Source: Moraxellaceae bacterium
Lineage (GTDB): Bacteria > Pseudomonadota > Gammaproteobacteria > Pseudomonadales > Moraxellaceae
NCBI GenBank assembly: GCA_024234595.1
Contig: JACKNZ010000025.1
Coordinates: 1 to 29,715, forward strand
Length of the DNA: 29,715 nucleotides
Reading direction: 5' to 3'
Below are positions 15,798 through 24,257 of this stretch, piece by piece (positions within the stretch are counted from its first letter, which is position 1; each line of letters opens with the position of its first letter). The notes below the pieces were generated by a model. That model was not told the origin of the DNA and did not search any database. It was given only the letters and a program-made list of their open reading frames with translations. The translations under genes and the position numbers were made by a program.

Positions 15798-16899
15798 TTA
15801 TTCCTCGTTACTACTACACTCAGGTGCGTTTGGCTCAATTTTACAACGCACCTTTTTTAATACCTTCATCATCGTCACATCATAAACCCCTTCTTTAGTA
15901 AGCTGAATACGCGCTTGACGCAAGGCTTCTTGGTAGGATTTTTCGTGTTCTGGCTCCAAAATCATCCAGTATTTTTTGGGAACGTCTTTTTCGTTTTTAT
16001 CAATGGTATTAAAAATCTTATCTAACATTTCATCCTGAAATTGACCTGTCATGGCTCTAAAGGCTGCTACACGGCTATCAATATCGGGCGATTTCTTTTT
16101 GAGTGCATCACGGTTAATGACCAAGCTAGCGGTCATTTGTGCTACAGGCGTACTATAAATACCGCCTTTATCACCCAAACCTTGTTTTAATTCGTAAGGC
16201 CAATACACCATAGCAGGTGCTACTAAAGCATCTACCTCGTTGGCATTAAAGGGCTTGGTAAATCCACCCACGTCCGATGATACTGCTTCAAAACCCATCT
16301 TGGTCATTGCACTTGCTAAAGAGTTATCCCAGTTAATCACTGAGACTTTTCTGCCTTTGAGCTGTTCAATTTCTTCGTTTCTATCTTTAATGTGCAAATA
16401 CTGCGCGCCTACAGGAAAGACACTGACAATTTGATAAGGCTGACTAATCGTTAGTGGTTCTAATTTGGGGTCGAACAAAGTTTTGAGCAATAAGCGCATA
16501 TGGTCATAAGTTGGAATACCGCCTACCGCATCCACACTGCCCATAAACTTATTAAACTCGCGTGCGCGTAAGGTAGAAAGCACCGCACCGTCACATTTAC
16601 CTGCCTTAAATGCCTCAGCCACCTTGCCTTCGTCGGACATGACTTTAAAATCGGCAATGATATTCCAACGACGGGCAATTAAACCTAAATCTTTAGCACG
16701 GCTATAAAACTCACCTGTTGAACCTTGCATATCAAAAAAGCAAATCGAGACTTTCATGGGGGTTACAAACGCGGGAGGCAAGCCTTTGACATTGGGCTGC
16801 AAATCTTTGGCTATCGGTAAGATAGTCGGCAGCATTCGCCTGAGACATAAACAAAGCGATAGGCGCAATTTTTATAAGCTGAGTAAGGGACTTAAACAT
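15798..16899 (-). CDS. periplasmic solute-binding protein (DUF6091/TRAP-like), N-terminal frameshift
   Basis: The body of the protein (from about 16780 downstream) is intact: KVSICFFDMQGSTGEFYSRA, FKAGKCDGAVLSTLRAREFNKF, and a C-terminal KKYWMILEPEHEKSYQEAL. This is the pattern of the Acinetobacter-type putative solute-binding proteins. Its reading frame lacks a signal peptide. The other frame provides one: from ATG 16899, after AAGGA, it reads MFKSLTQLIKIAPIALFMSQ then ANA. That frame then drifts away from the body and closes. A one-base insertion or two-base deletion between about 16835 and 16745 would join them, so either the gene is disrupted or there is a sequence error. If translated from an internal start, the product would stay in the cytoplasm. 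The ligand is unknown. Confidence 0.65.
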
Positions 16900-16987
16900 A
16901 GACTATCCTTTTTTTAAAAATATATTGGCACTCGGCCAATGTTTTTTGTCGTTAATTGTTATGGCTACTTGTTGTTATAGTGCGATT

Positions 16988-17281
16988 TTAAGATTTTGGC
17001 AACAATTTGGCGCGTTCTTTTTTAGATGGGTACTGCGTAATTTGTAATTCAACTGGTGTTCCTTTGGTATATTCCTGTTCGCGTATCACTCGTACCGACC
17101 GACCATCGGCCAAACGAACCAAATACGCTTTTTCGTAGATTTTTTCAATAATACCTTGTGTTTGATAGACTTTTACTGGTTCACCTTCATCAACAAACCA
17201 AAAAAATAGAGACATGACAACCAGCATGGCTGCTAGGGTATATGCTTTGGCTGAGCGTCCTTCAATCAGTAATTTGAGCAT
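16988..17281 (-). CDS. small single-TM membrane protein of unknown function
   Basis: The 97-residue protein has a basic N-terminus and one membrane helix (about residues 14-30, TLAAMLVVMSLFFWFVD). A short beta-rich domain with a compact SH3/OB-like appearance follows (QGIIEKIYEKAYLVRLADGR), with a basic tail. No family is recognised. It begins 11 bases after the START-domain gene on the same strand, so it is probably the last gene of a three-gene operon (17928-18251, 17293-17925, then this gene). Confidence 0.55.
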   Translation of the reverse strand: MLKLLIEGRSAKAYTLAAMLVVMSLFFWFVDEGEPVKVYQTQGIIEKIYEKAYLVRLADGRSVRVIREQEYTKGTPVELQITQYPSKKERAKLLPKS

Positions 17282-17292
17282 TTTTTAACAGT

Positions 17293-17925
17293 CTAATGAT
17301 TATCTTTTTGGTATTTGTCACGCAAGAGCATTTTTCGCAACTGGCGCAAACTTTGTAGTGGTTCATCGGCCAAATTATAGTTAAAGATTAACGCTGGCAC
17401 AAAACCTTCGGGGTCGCCACTGCCCCATAACTCTATTTTTGTTCCCGATTTTGCCAAGGGTGTCAGTAACCAAGTACTGCTAAAATTGGTTAATCGTACT
17501 CTTTTGGTACTGGTGTCAATGGTCACAGGATAATTGCTTAATGCTTGTGTTTTAGTGAGTAATTGCCCTGTTTTAAGTGGTTGCACATAGTTATATACCA
17601 CCATATCACGCTCTACAAAAGGATACGGTAATTTATAAACCACATATACCCAGCTACGATTTTTTTCTTTTTTTAACACTTTGACTTGTTTAATACGTGC
17701 CAACCATTGTGGCCAAGCAGGAATATCAGACAAAACGGCCAAGACCGTTTGTGGATTTTGTGGGACGACAGTAACAGCTTTAAATTGATGATACGAACTG
17801 TCGTCTTGAGAGCTGGTAAATACTTGAATATTACGTTGTGTATCTTGTTTGCTAAGCTGCCAGTTTGACTGAGCATAACTGATTTGCATCAGCATAGATA
17901 AAATAGCAAAACTCAGCAGGCGCAT
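17293..17925 (-). CDS. exported START-domain (lipid-binding) protein
   Basis: The 210-residue protein has a signal peptide ending QISYAQ (about residues 1-19), followed by a START/SRPBCC-like domain. The pattern includes FKAVTVVPQNPQTVLAVLSD, IPAWPQWLARIKQVKVLKK, VYKLPYPFVERDMVV and a C-terminal helix LQSLRQLRKMLL. START domains hold a hydrophobic ligand in a deep cavity, so the protein may carry or sense lipid in the periplasm; the ligand is unknown. It is separated by two bases from the gene before it and eleven from the gene after it, so a shared operon is likely. Confidence 0.8.
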   Translation of the reverse strand: MRLLSFAILSMLMQISYAQSNWQLSKQDTQRNIQVFTSSQDDSSYHQFKAVTVVPQNPQTVLAVLSDIPAWPQWLARIKQVKVLKKEKNRSWVYVVYKLPYPFVERDMVVYNYVQPLKTGQLLTKTQALSNYPVTIDTSTKRVRLTNFSSTWLLTPLAKSGTKIELWGSGDPEGFVPALIFNYNLADEPLQSLRQLRKMLLRDKYQKDNH

Positions 17926-17927
17926 AA

Positions 17928-18251
17928 TTAGTCCACACGCGGCCAGTCCCGCGCTTTTGCAAAATCTTCGGCTTGTTGTTGGTTGCTAAACACAGGATGG
18001 ATATTGTCTAATAACCACAACAAAAAGGCATGATACCTCACAGGGTCAACATCATGGTAGTTGATAATACCATGCTTTTTTGACCAGTAAACAATACGAT
18101 AGTGCGTTGAATCCTCACCAATGACAAAAGGAAAATAATCTTCGTTTTGGCCTGTTAACTGCCACATATCAATATCAGCGTATTGATGTGAATAATGGCT
18201 AATTTGCTCAGTGCTTAGATTTTGATTAGCGTAAGAGATAAAGTTAGGCAT
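17928..18251 (-). CDS. small soluble protein of unknown function, first gene of the START-protein cluster
   Basis: This 107-residue protein has no signal peptide or membrane segment. It is rich in Tyr, His and Asp and aromatic residues, with motifs HYRIVYWSKKHG and a C-terminal AEDFAKARDW. I do not recognise a family. The stop lies two bases before the START-domain gene, so the two are probably translated together. The upstream region is filled by a nested palindromic element (18273-18436), which leaves little room for a separate promoter outside it. Confidence 0.5.
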   Translation of the reverse strand: MPNFISYANQNLSTEQISHYSHQYADIDMWQLTGQNEDYFPFVIGEDSTHYRIVYWSKKHGIINYHDVDPVRYHAFLLWLLDNIHPVFSNQQQAEDFAKARDWPRVD

Positions 18252-18272
18252 GGTTTTTTATTTTACGAAATG

Positions 18273-18436
18273 TAGGGGCTGTTGACGTTTGGTGTTTGCC
18301 CTCACCCCAACCCTCTCCCACAGGAGAGGGAGTCCTCTCTCCCTGAGGGAGAGAGCTAGAGTGAGGGTTAAGATGGCGTAAAATGCTTAGAAATCAGCCT
18401 AAACTGAGTTTGTCATCAAAACGTCAACAGCCCCTA
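18273..18436. mobile_element. 164-bp MITE-like element with perfect 18-bp terminal inverted repeats
   Basis: The left end TAGGGGCTGTTGACGTTT (18273-18290) is the exact reverse complement of the right end (18419-18436). The ends begin and finish with TA, which could be the TA target duplication typical of IS630/Tc1-type elements. No transposase is encoded. A second palindromic element lies inside it (18299-18368). It falls in the 245-bp gap between the START-cluster genes and parB. Confidence 0.75.
18298..18368. repeat. palindromic repeat family B copy nested in the MITE
   Basis: This element of about 70 bp has imperfect inverted ends, CCCTCACCCCAACCCTCTCCC against a right arm reading CCCTCACTCTAGCTCTCTCCC on the opposite strand. 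Its left half has two small stems, CCCTCTCCCACAGGAGAGGG and CTCTCTCCCTGAGGGAGAGAG. The first 35 bases equal 10576-10610 inside icmF. Confidence 0.8.
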
Positions 18437-18496
18437 ATATGAGTGGATGCAAAAAACCACAAACAATCAATAGGATGGGTTTCGTTCATCACCATA

Positions 18497-19390
18497 CTAC
18501 TGAATATGCGCCAAAATACCATCCAACTCCTCGAACGAGTTATAACGAATCACTAACTTACCTTGGCCTTTTTTGTTGTAATCAATCTGCACTGCCGCAC
18601 CAAGCCTATCAGCCAAACGCTGCTGCAAATCAGCCACATTAGGGTCAACACGCTTTTCGGTTTGAGGCTTATCTTGTGCCGCTAACAAACTACGCACTAA
18701 TGACTCTGTTTGACGCACCGAAAAACCTTTAGCCACAATCAAACGTGCAACTTCCGCTTGTTGATTTTGAGGTAACGCCAACAAAGCACGCGCATGACCC
18801 ATTTCAATATCGCCATGCTCTAATAAGGTTTTTACTTCGCGCGGTAAGGCCATTAAGCGCAATAAATTACTGACTGTGGCGCGTGCTTTACCCACCGCTT
18901 CGGCAATTTGTTGATGGGTTAAACCAAACTCCTCAACAAAACGGTGCATGGCCGTAGCTTGCTCCATCGGGTTTAAATCTTCACGTTGAATATTTTCAAT
19001 CAACGCCATCGCCATTGCCGTATCATCATTAATTTGACGAATAATCGCAGGAATACTGTCTAAACCTGCCATTTGTGCCGCGCGCCAACGACGTTCCCCT
19101 GCAACAATTTCATAGCTATCTTCGCCTATGCTGCGTACAACAATCGGCTGCATCACACCTTGTGCTTTAATAGAATCGGCTAATTCTTGCAAAGCCACAG
19201 GATTCATGTCACGACGTGGTTGATAACGACCACGCTGCAATTGCTCTAAGGGTAACTTTAAAAGACTGACGGTTGGCTCTTGGGCTGTCATTGACTCGAC
19301 GGCTGCCACTTCATCTTTCGCTTGACGTACTGCCCCCAATAAAGCATCCAATCCTCGACCTGTGCCTAAACCTCTTTTTTTGGTACTCAT
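18497..19390 (-). CDS. parB: chromosome partitioning protein ParB
   Basis: The 297-residue protein begins with the conserved RGLGTGRGLDALLG. The ParB/Srx CTP-binding domain includes YQPRRDM (56-62) and GERRWRAA (98-105). A central helix-turn-helix follows with LTHQQIAEAVGKARATVSNL, and then a C-terminal dimerisation segment (residues about 255-297). It binds parS near the origin, loads as a CTP-dependent clamp and works with ParA to segregate chromosomes. It overlaps parA by four bases. No parS motif (TGTTNCACGTGAAACA) was seen in the window. Confidence 0.95.
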   Translation of the reverse strand: MSTKKRGLGTGRGLDALLGAVRQAKDEVAAVESMTAQEPTVSLLKLPLEQLQRGRYQPRRDMNPVALQELADSIKAQGVMQPIVVRSIGEDSYEIVAGERRWRAAQMAGLDSIPAIIRQINDDTAMAMALIENIQREDLNPMEQATAMHRFVEEFGLTHQQIAEAVGKARATVSNLLRLMALPREVKTLLEHGDIEMGHARALLALPQNQQAEVARLIVAKGFSVRQTESLVRSLLAAQDKPQTEKRVDPNVADLQQRLADRLGAAVQIDYNKKGQGKLVIRYNSFEELDGILAHIQ

Positions 19391-20166
19391 GCTACTTTTC
19401 TCTTTTTATCTTTTTTAATCAATTCGGCCGCCAAACTTAAATAAGCATAAGCTCCTCGAGAACCTTTGTCATAGTGCATCACAGGCATACCATGTGCAGG
19501 TGCTTCGGCCAAACGAATATTACGTGGAATCACTGTTGTAAATACCTTATCACCAAAATGATGAATGAGCTCTTGAGAAACGTCATTGGCTAAAGTATTG
19601 CGCGGGTCAAACATGGTACGAACAATACCACGAATTTGTAGGCGCGGATTGAGTTTGGCGGTCATGCGTTCGATGGTATTGGTTAAGTCGGCCAAACCTT
19701 CTAGAGCATAATATTCACATTGCATTGGAATAATTACGCCATCAGCGGCTACCAAAGCATTTAACGTTAACATGCTTAACGATGGCGCACAGTCGATTAA
19801 AATAAAATCATAACTTTTGGCGATTTGTTCAATGGCTTCTTTTAGGCGCAATTCACGGCGTTCTAAATCAAATAAGCTAATTTCTGCACCACTTAAATCC
19901 CGATTAGCCCCCAACACGTCATAACCTGCTTTTGGTGCTTTTTGAATGGCGACTTTAATGGGCGTATCGCCTAAAACCACATCATAAACCGAATATGGCA
20001 AATTATTTTTATCGACACCTGAACCCATTGTGGCATTACCTTGTGGGTCAAGGTCGATGAGCAACACGCGACGTTTTACTGCTGCTAAAGAAGCGGCTAA
20101 GTTAACGGTGGTTGTGGTTTTGCCAACACCACCTTTTTGATTAGCAATCGCCAAAATTTGCGTCAT
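19387..20166 (-). CDS. parA: chromosome partitioning ATPase ParA (Soj)
   Basis: The 259-residue protein has the deviant Walker A KGGVGKTT (11-18), the Walker A' region with LLIDLDPQGN and the Walker B-like DFILIDCAPS, typical of ParA/MinD ATPases. It forms ATP-dependent nucleoid-bound gradients that move ParB-parS complexes. It starts 21 bases after rsmG and is translationally coupled to parB by a four-base overlap. The length matches Soj-type chromosomal ParA. Confidence 0.95.
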   Translation of the reverse strand: MTQILAIANQKGGVGKTTTTVNLAASLAAVKRRVLLIDLDPQGNATMGSGVDKNNLPYSVYDVVLGDTPIKVAIQKAPKAGYDVLGANRDLSGAEISLFDLERRELRLKEAIEQIAKSYDFILIDCAPSLSMLTLNALVAADGVIIPMQCEYYALEGLADLTNTIERMTAKLNPRLQIRGIVRTMFDPRNTLANDVSQELIHHFGDKVFTTVIPRNIRLAEAPAHGMPVMHYDKGSRGAYAYLSLAAELIKKDKKRKVA

Positions 20167-20187
20167 TTTGTGACTTCCTAATAAAAC

Positions 20188-20811
20188 TTATGTTCGTCCC
20201 AATACCAATAAATGTCGGGCTTCATCCAAAAAAGGCACTTTCAAGGGTGTTGATGATAACACGCGCATGCTTGCTGGCATGTCATCAATTTCTGCTTGTG
20301 GATATTGTCCTTTCATCGCCAACAATACGCCATCCTCAGCCAATAAATGTTCACACCATTGACAAAAATCCACCAAACTAGAAAAAGCTCGGCTAATCAC
20401 TTGTTTTTGCTTAGCTAAATTTGCTTGTTCAACTCGTGCATGATGCACACGGACATTCTTGAGTGCTAATTCTGCCACCATTTGCCGTAAAAAACGGGTC
20501 TTTTTGCTATTACTGTCTAACAAATCGACTTGTAATTGTGGTTGGGCAATCGCCAATACTAAGGCTGGAAAGCCTGCACCTGTGCCCACATCTAACAATG
20601 TGTCATGTTTGATGTGTGGTAACACGGCCAATGAATCCAAAAAGTGTTTAATGACAATATCTTTGGGTTCACGAATGGCGGTAAGATTAAAAGCGGCATT
20701 CCATTTTTGCAAAGCAGCCATATAAAACTCAAGTTGACTCATGGCTTGGGGTGCAATATTTAAGCCGAGTTGGTCAATACCTTGATTGAGCAGTTGTTGA
20801 GGTGTAAGCAT
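20188..20811 (-). CDS. rsmG: 16S rRNA (guanine-N7)-methyltransferase RsmG
   Basis: The 207-residue protein shows the SAM-binding DVGTGAGFPALVLAI (74-88), with HFLDSL before it and SRAFSSLVDF after it, as in RsmG (GidB). It methylates N7 of G527 in 16S rRNA, and loss confers low-level streptomycin resistance in several bacteria. It follows mnmG across a 146-base spacer that contains hairpins (see 20843-20976), and precedes parA. This gene order is common in gammaproteobacteria. Confidence 0.95.
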   Translation of the reverse strand: MLTPQQLLNQGIDQLGLNIAPQAMSQLEFYMAALQKWNAAFNLTAIREPKDIVIKHFLDSLAVLPHIKHDTLLDVGTGAGFPALVLAIAQPQLQVDLLDSNSKKTRFLRQMVAELALKNVRVHHARVEQANLAKQKQVISRAFSSLVDFCQWCEHLLAEDGVLLAMKGQYPQAEIDDMPASMRVLSSTPLKVPFLDEARHLLVLGRT

Positions 20812-20842
20812 AATTAGGTAAAATTTTTAGACAGGTATAAGA

Positions 20843-20869
20843 TGAGGGGCAAAATGTCTTTACCCCTCA
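20843..20869. terminator. hairpin in the mnmG-rsmG spacer
   Basis: TGAGGGG at 20843-20849 pairs with CCCCTCA at 20863-20869. A second stem lies at 20887-20913 (TTAGCC..CCAAT against ATTGGCTAA). Both lie between the mnmG stop and the rsmG start in transcript orientation. Without a clear U-tract, attenuation or RNA processing is as likely as termination. Confidence 0.35.
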
Positions 20870-20923
20870 GTCGACAGTAAAAATGTTTAGCCCACCAATT
20901 TCATATTGGCTAAGACTTTTTCT

Positions 20924-20949
20924 GGATTGACGCGGTAATCGCTTATTTA
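20924..20949. repeat. GGA..ACGCGG motif beyond mnmG (family F copy 1)
   Basis: This 26-base stretch matches 24550-24575 at 21 of 26 positions. Both copies lie just beyond a gene's stop codon and its hairpin. The shared core is ACGCGGT..T.GCTTATTT. The role is unknown. Confidence 0.5.
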
Positions 20950-20957
20950 TGTCCATT

Positions 20958-22877
20958 TTAGGCACTTTTAGTGCCTTCATGTTCATAAAACGCGCTTATA
21001 GCAGTACTATGCGTCAATCCTTTCTTTTTCAAATAAATCATCAACAATGACACCGCCGCAGGCGTCACGCCCGAAATACGGCCAGCCTGTGCCAACGTTG
21101 CAGGTTTAATGGTTTTAAGCTTTAAACGCACTTCGTTTGATAAACCTTGCACACGGTCATAATCAAAGTCAGGCGGTATCAGCATTTCTTCAGACTTACG
21201 CAATCTCGCCACTTCCTCTTGTTGACGGTCTATGTACCCACTGTATTTAGCACTGATTTCAATTTGCTCACCCACTTCAGGGGCAACTTGTGCGTCTGTT
21301 AAGCTGGCTAATTGTTCAAAACTCACTTGTGGGCGTTTTAACAAATCTAACAAATTGTTTTCACGCGCTAATTCTTGACCTGTCATTTCGGTAAAACGTT
21401 GCGCCAAGTCAGTTTGAGGGTGAATAAAAGTTTCTTTCATGCGTTGGCTTTGTTGGGCAATGGCCTCTTGCTTTTCGCTAAAGACACGCCAACGCACATC
21501 ATCTACCAAACCAAGCTTACGGCCAATTTCGGTTAAACGCGCATCAGCGTTATCTTCACGCAACAACAAACGATATTCGGCGCGTGAGGTAAACATGCGG
21601 TAGGGTTCTTTTGTACCCAACGTAATCAAGTCATCAACCAATACCCCTAAATAGGCTTGGTCACGGGTTGGATACCAGCCCTCTTTGTCTTGGGCGCGTA
21701 AACCAGCGTTAATGCCTGCTAATAAACCTTGTGCGCCTGCTTCTTCATACCCTGTGGTGCCGTTAATTTGCCCTGCAAAAAACAAGTTTTTAATGACTTT
21801 GGTTTCGAGGGTATGTTGCAAGTCTTGTGGATTAAAATAATCGTACTCAATGGCATAACCTGGACGAATAATATGGGCGTTTTCTAGCCCTTTCATGGAG
21901 CGTACTAATTGAATTTGCACATCAAACGGCAAACTGGTGGAAATACCATTCGGATACAATTCGTGGGTATTTAAACCTTCGGGTTCGATAAAAATTTGGT
22001 GTGATAATTTGTCGGCAAAACGATGAATTTTGTCTTCAATCGAGGGGCAGTAACGTGGCCCTACACCCTCAATTACGCCTGTGTACATCGGTGAACGGTC
22101 TAAACCACTGCGAATAATGTCATGGGTTTTTTCGTTGGTGTGGGTAATCCAACAGCTAATTTGCTTGGGGTGCATCTCCAAACTGCCCAAATAGGACATG
22201 ACAGGCGTGGGTGTGTCACCGGGTTGTTCAGTCATCACGCTAAAATCAACACTTTTGGCATCAATACGCGGTGGCGTACCTGTTTTTAAACGACCAACAC
22301 GCAAAGGCAATTCGCGCAAACGATTCGCCAAGGCAATCGAAGGTGGATCACCTGCACGACCACCACGGTAGTTTTCTAAACCAATATGAATCGTGCCGCC
22401 CAAAAACGTGCCTGTAGTCAATACCACAGAGGTGGCAGAAAAGTGGATACCTGTTTGACTAATCACACCTTTGACAGTGTCGCCTTCGACAATCAAGTCA
22501 TCAGCCGCTTGTTGGAAAATATCGAGATTTGCTTGGTTTTCAAGAATGCTACGAATCGCTGCTTTATAAAGCACACGGTCGGCTTGGGCGCGTGTGGCGC
22601 GGACGGCTGGCCCTTTACTGCCATTTAATACTCGAAATTGGATGCCACCTTTGTCGGTGGCTAAGGCCATTGCCCCACCTAAAGCGTCAATTTCTTTGAC
22701 TAAATGGCTTTTACCAATGCCGCCAATGGCTGGGTTGCAGCTCATTTGACCTAAAGTTTCGATATTGTGGGTCAATAACAAAGTTTGACAGCCCATACGC
22801 GCAGCGGCCAAGGCTGCTTCTGTGCCTGCATGGCCACCACCAATGACAATCACATCGTAAACTTTAGGATAACGCAT
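20958..22877 (-). CDS. mnmG: tRNA uridine-5-carboxymethylaminomethyl modification enzyme MnmG
   Basis: From the ATG at 22877 the protein is 639 residues, matching the family. It begins YDVIVIGGGHAGTEAALAAARMG, the FAD-binding motif, and continues with SCNPAIGGIGKSHLVKEIDALGG, the insertion with GRLKTGTPPRID and the C-terminal PATLAQAGRISGVTPA domain. With MnmE it modifies U34 of certain tRNAs, using FAD, methylenetetrahydrofolate and a glycine or ammonium donor. A TTG at 22922 in frame would add 15 residues before the Rossmann fold and is not used. A perfect 7-bp stem (AGGCACT/AGTGCCT, 20960-20976) overlaps the stop codon. Confidence 0.97.
   Translation of the reverse strand: MRYPKVYDVIVIGGGHAGTEAALAAARMGCQTLLLTHNIETLGQMSCNPAIGGIGKSHLVKEIDALGGAMALATDKGGIQFRVLNGSKGPAVRATRAQADRVLYKAAIRSILENQANLDIFQQAADDLIVEGDTVKGVISQTGIHFSATSVVLTTGTFLGGTIHIGLENYRGGRAGDPPSIALANRLRELPLRVGRLKTGTPPRIDAKSVDFSVMTEQPGDTPTPVMSYLGSLEMHPKQISCWITHTNEKTHDIIRSGLDRSPMYTGVIEGVGPRYCPSIEDKIHRFADKLSHQIFIEPEGLNTHELYPNGISTSLPFDVQIQLVRSMKGLENAHIIRPGYAIEYDYFNPQDLQHTLETKVIKNLFFAGQINGTTGYEEAGAQGLLAGINAGLRAQDKEGWYPTRDQAYLGVLVDDLITLGTKEPYRMFTSRAEYRLLLREDNADARLTEIGRKLGLVDDVRWRVFSEKQEAIAQQSQRMKETFIHPQTDLAQRFTEMTGQELARENNLLDLLKRPQVSFEQLASLTDAQVAPEVGEQIEISAKYSGYIDRQQEEVARLRKSEEMLIPPDFDYDRVQGLSNEVRLKLKTIKPATLAQAGRISGVTPAAVSLLMIYLKKKGLTHSTAISAFYEHEGTKSA
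20960..20976 (-). terminator. hairpin overlapping the mnmG stop codon
   Basis: AGGCACT and AGTGCCT form a 7-bp perfect stem with a 3-base loop across the last codons and stop of mnmG. No clear U-tract follows. It resembles the arrangement at the end of the rlmN-like gene. Confidence 0.4.
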
Positions 22878-22970
22878 AACACCACACCGCGATAATAAAC
22901 AAACGATTTGCTTAACAAGCAATTTAACCGCTTATTATAACGTCTAGCGTGGCTGTATTGTTAGTATTAT

Positions 22971-23786
22971 TTAAGGCTTTAACTTTCTAAATAAAGCAGT
23001 CCGTTGTACGGTATCTAAAACGGATGGCACAGCACGTTTAGCCGCATACAATGCCCATGCTTCGGGGCTAACAGGCACAATCGCACGATTATGTTTAATG
23101 GCACTGACAATCGCCTCGGCCACACCTTCTGGGCCATAATTACGTTTTTTATAAATATCAACAATTTTGGCTTGTGCTTGTACCGTTTCACCGTTGGTGC
23201 GCATTGCCGATACAATATTGGTGTTAATCACACCAGGGCAAATAGCACTCACACCCACATTAAACTCAGCCATTTCAATGCGTAATGACTCACTTAAACC
23301 CATCACCGCATGTTTACTGGCCGAATACGCCGACATATTAGGTGCGGCATAATATCCTGCGGCAGAAGCCAAATTGACAATATGGCCTGTGCCACGCTTG
23401 GCCATTTCTGCTCCAAAGGCTTTGCAACCATGCACAACGCCCATCACGTTAATACTAAATACCCAATTCCAATCTTCAATAGGCGTTTGCAAAAACTCAC
23501 CCGATGTGGCCACACCTGCATTATTCACCAAAATATCTAACACACCATGTTGCGTATGGACACGCTCTGCTAAGGCTTGCATGGCCACCCAATCCGAAAC
23601 ATCGGCAGTTTCACAAAAGGCTTGACCACCTTGCGCTTGAATTTGTTGTTGTGTTTCTTGTAAAGATTGCGGATTACGGTCGGTGATAATCACTTTTGCG
23701 CCTAGTTGCGCGAGCAATATCGCTGTAGCACGACCAATACCCGAACCTGCGCCTGTCACTAAGGCTAATTGTTGATAAAAAGACAT
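22971..23786 (-). CDS. classical short-chain dehydrogenase/reductase
   Basis: The 271-residue protein has all canonical SDR motifs: TGAGSGIG in the N-terminal Rossmann fold, NNAG, the catalytic Ser in LASAAG and YSASK with Tyr and Lys. The Asp at the end of the second strand (ITDRNP) favours NAD(H), although the nearby Arg may allow NADP(H). The longer C-terminal tail (YAAKRAVPSVLDTVQRTALFRK) resembles membrane-associated or EphD-like SDRs. The substrate is unknown. It is transcribed alone, upstream of mnmG on the same strand but with its own spacer. Confidence 0.85.
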   Translation of the reverse strand: MSFYQQLALVTGAGSGIGRATAILLAQLGAKVIITDRNPQSLQETQQQIQAQGGQAFCETADVSDWVAMQALAERVHTQHGVLDILVNNAGVATSGEFLQTPIEDWNWVFSINVMGVVHGCKAFGAEMAKRGTGHIVNLASAAGYYAAPNMSAYSASKHAVMGLSESLRIEMAEFNVGVSAICPGVINTNIVSAMRTNGETVQAQAKIVDIYKKRNYGPEGVAEAIVSAIKHNRAIVPVSPEAWALYAAKRAVPSVLDTVQRTALFRKLKP

Positions 23787-23927
23787 GTTTTACCCTCTGT
23801 GTGAGATTTTAAAATGCGACAAAATCTAGCACCATAGTACCACTTTTGCAATGACCGTCTTACCTATTGACCATATATGAAATTGCTAAAAAAGGCTATG
23901 ATTAAAAAAATACTTGAGGTTTGTGTA

Positions 23928-24155
23928 ATGATTCCTGCCAAATATGGCCATTATGTGTTTGCCTTTTTTATGGCGTTGTTAATGTCGTGTATTATGTCTT
24001 TGGTGATTACGATTTTTAATGTAGGCTTAGTAGATAACTTATTGTTTATTTGGCTAAAAGCATGGGCTTTTGCTTTTTGTGTGGCTTTTCCTACCATTAA
24101 CGTGGTTGCGCCAATTGTGCGTAAACTGGTGGCTTTAGTGATGACTAAAGATTAA
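23928..24155 (+). CDS. DUF2798 family small membrane protein
   Basis: From the ATG at 23928 (TTGAGG nine bases upstream) the product is 75 residues. Two membrane segments (about residues 7-31 and 40-58) enclose VDNLLFIWLKAW, and the end VAPIVRKLVA matches DUF2798. The protein is an integral inner-membrane protein of unknown function. A longer reading from the TTG-region ATG at 23877 would add 17 poorly conserved basic residues and is rejected. A family C palindromic repeat follows its stop. Confidence 0.8.
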   Translation: MIPAKYGHYVFAFFMALLMSCIMSLVITIFNVGLVDNLLFIWLKAWAFAFCVAFPTINVVAPIVRKLVALVMTKD

Positions 24156-24156
24156 G

Positions 24157-24226
24157 CCCCTTCGACTCCGCTCAGGGGGTGGCGTTGTGTTGGTTGAACT
24201 TGGCCAGCCCTGAACCTGCCGAAGGG
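24157..24226. repeat. palindromic repeat family C copy 2
   Basis: CCCTTCGACTCCGCTCAGGG at the left pairs imperfectly with a right arm reading CCCTTCGGCAGGTTCAGGG on the other strand. Its core matches the right arm of 15706-15781. It lies between the convergent DUF2798 gene and the small lipoprotein gene and may terminate transcription in both directions. Confidence 0.7.
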
Positions 24227-24257
24227 TTGAAACCAACAAAAAATGTTAAAGCTCCCT

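Noticed and set aside
18437..20200. parS sites near parAB
   Set aside because: No match to the usual TGTTNCACGTGAAACA palindrome was seen anywhere in the window.
22878..22970. Possible replication origin next to mnmG
   Set aside because: mnmG often lies near oriC, but I saw no DnaA-box cluster or AT-rich unwinding region in the short gaps near mnmG.
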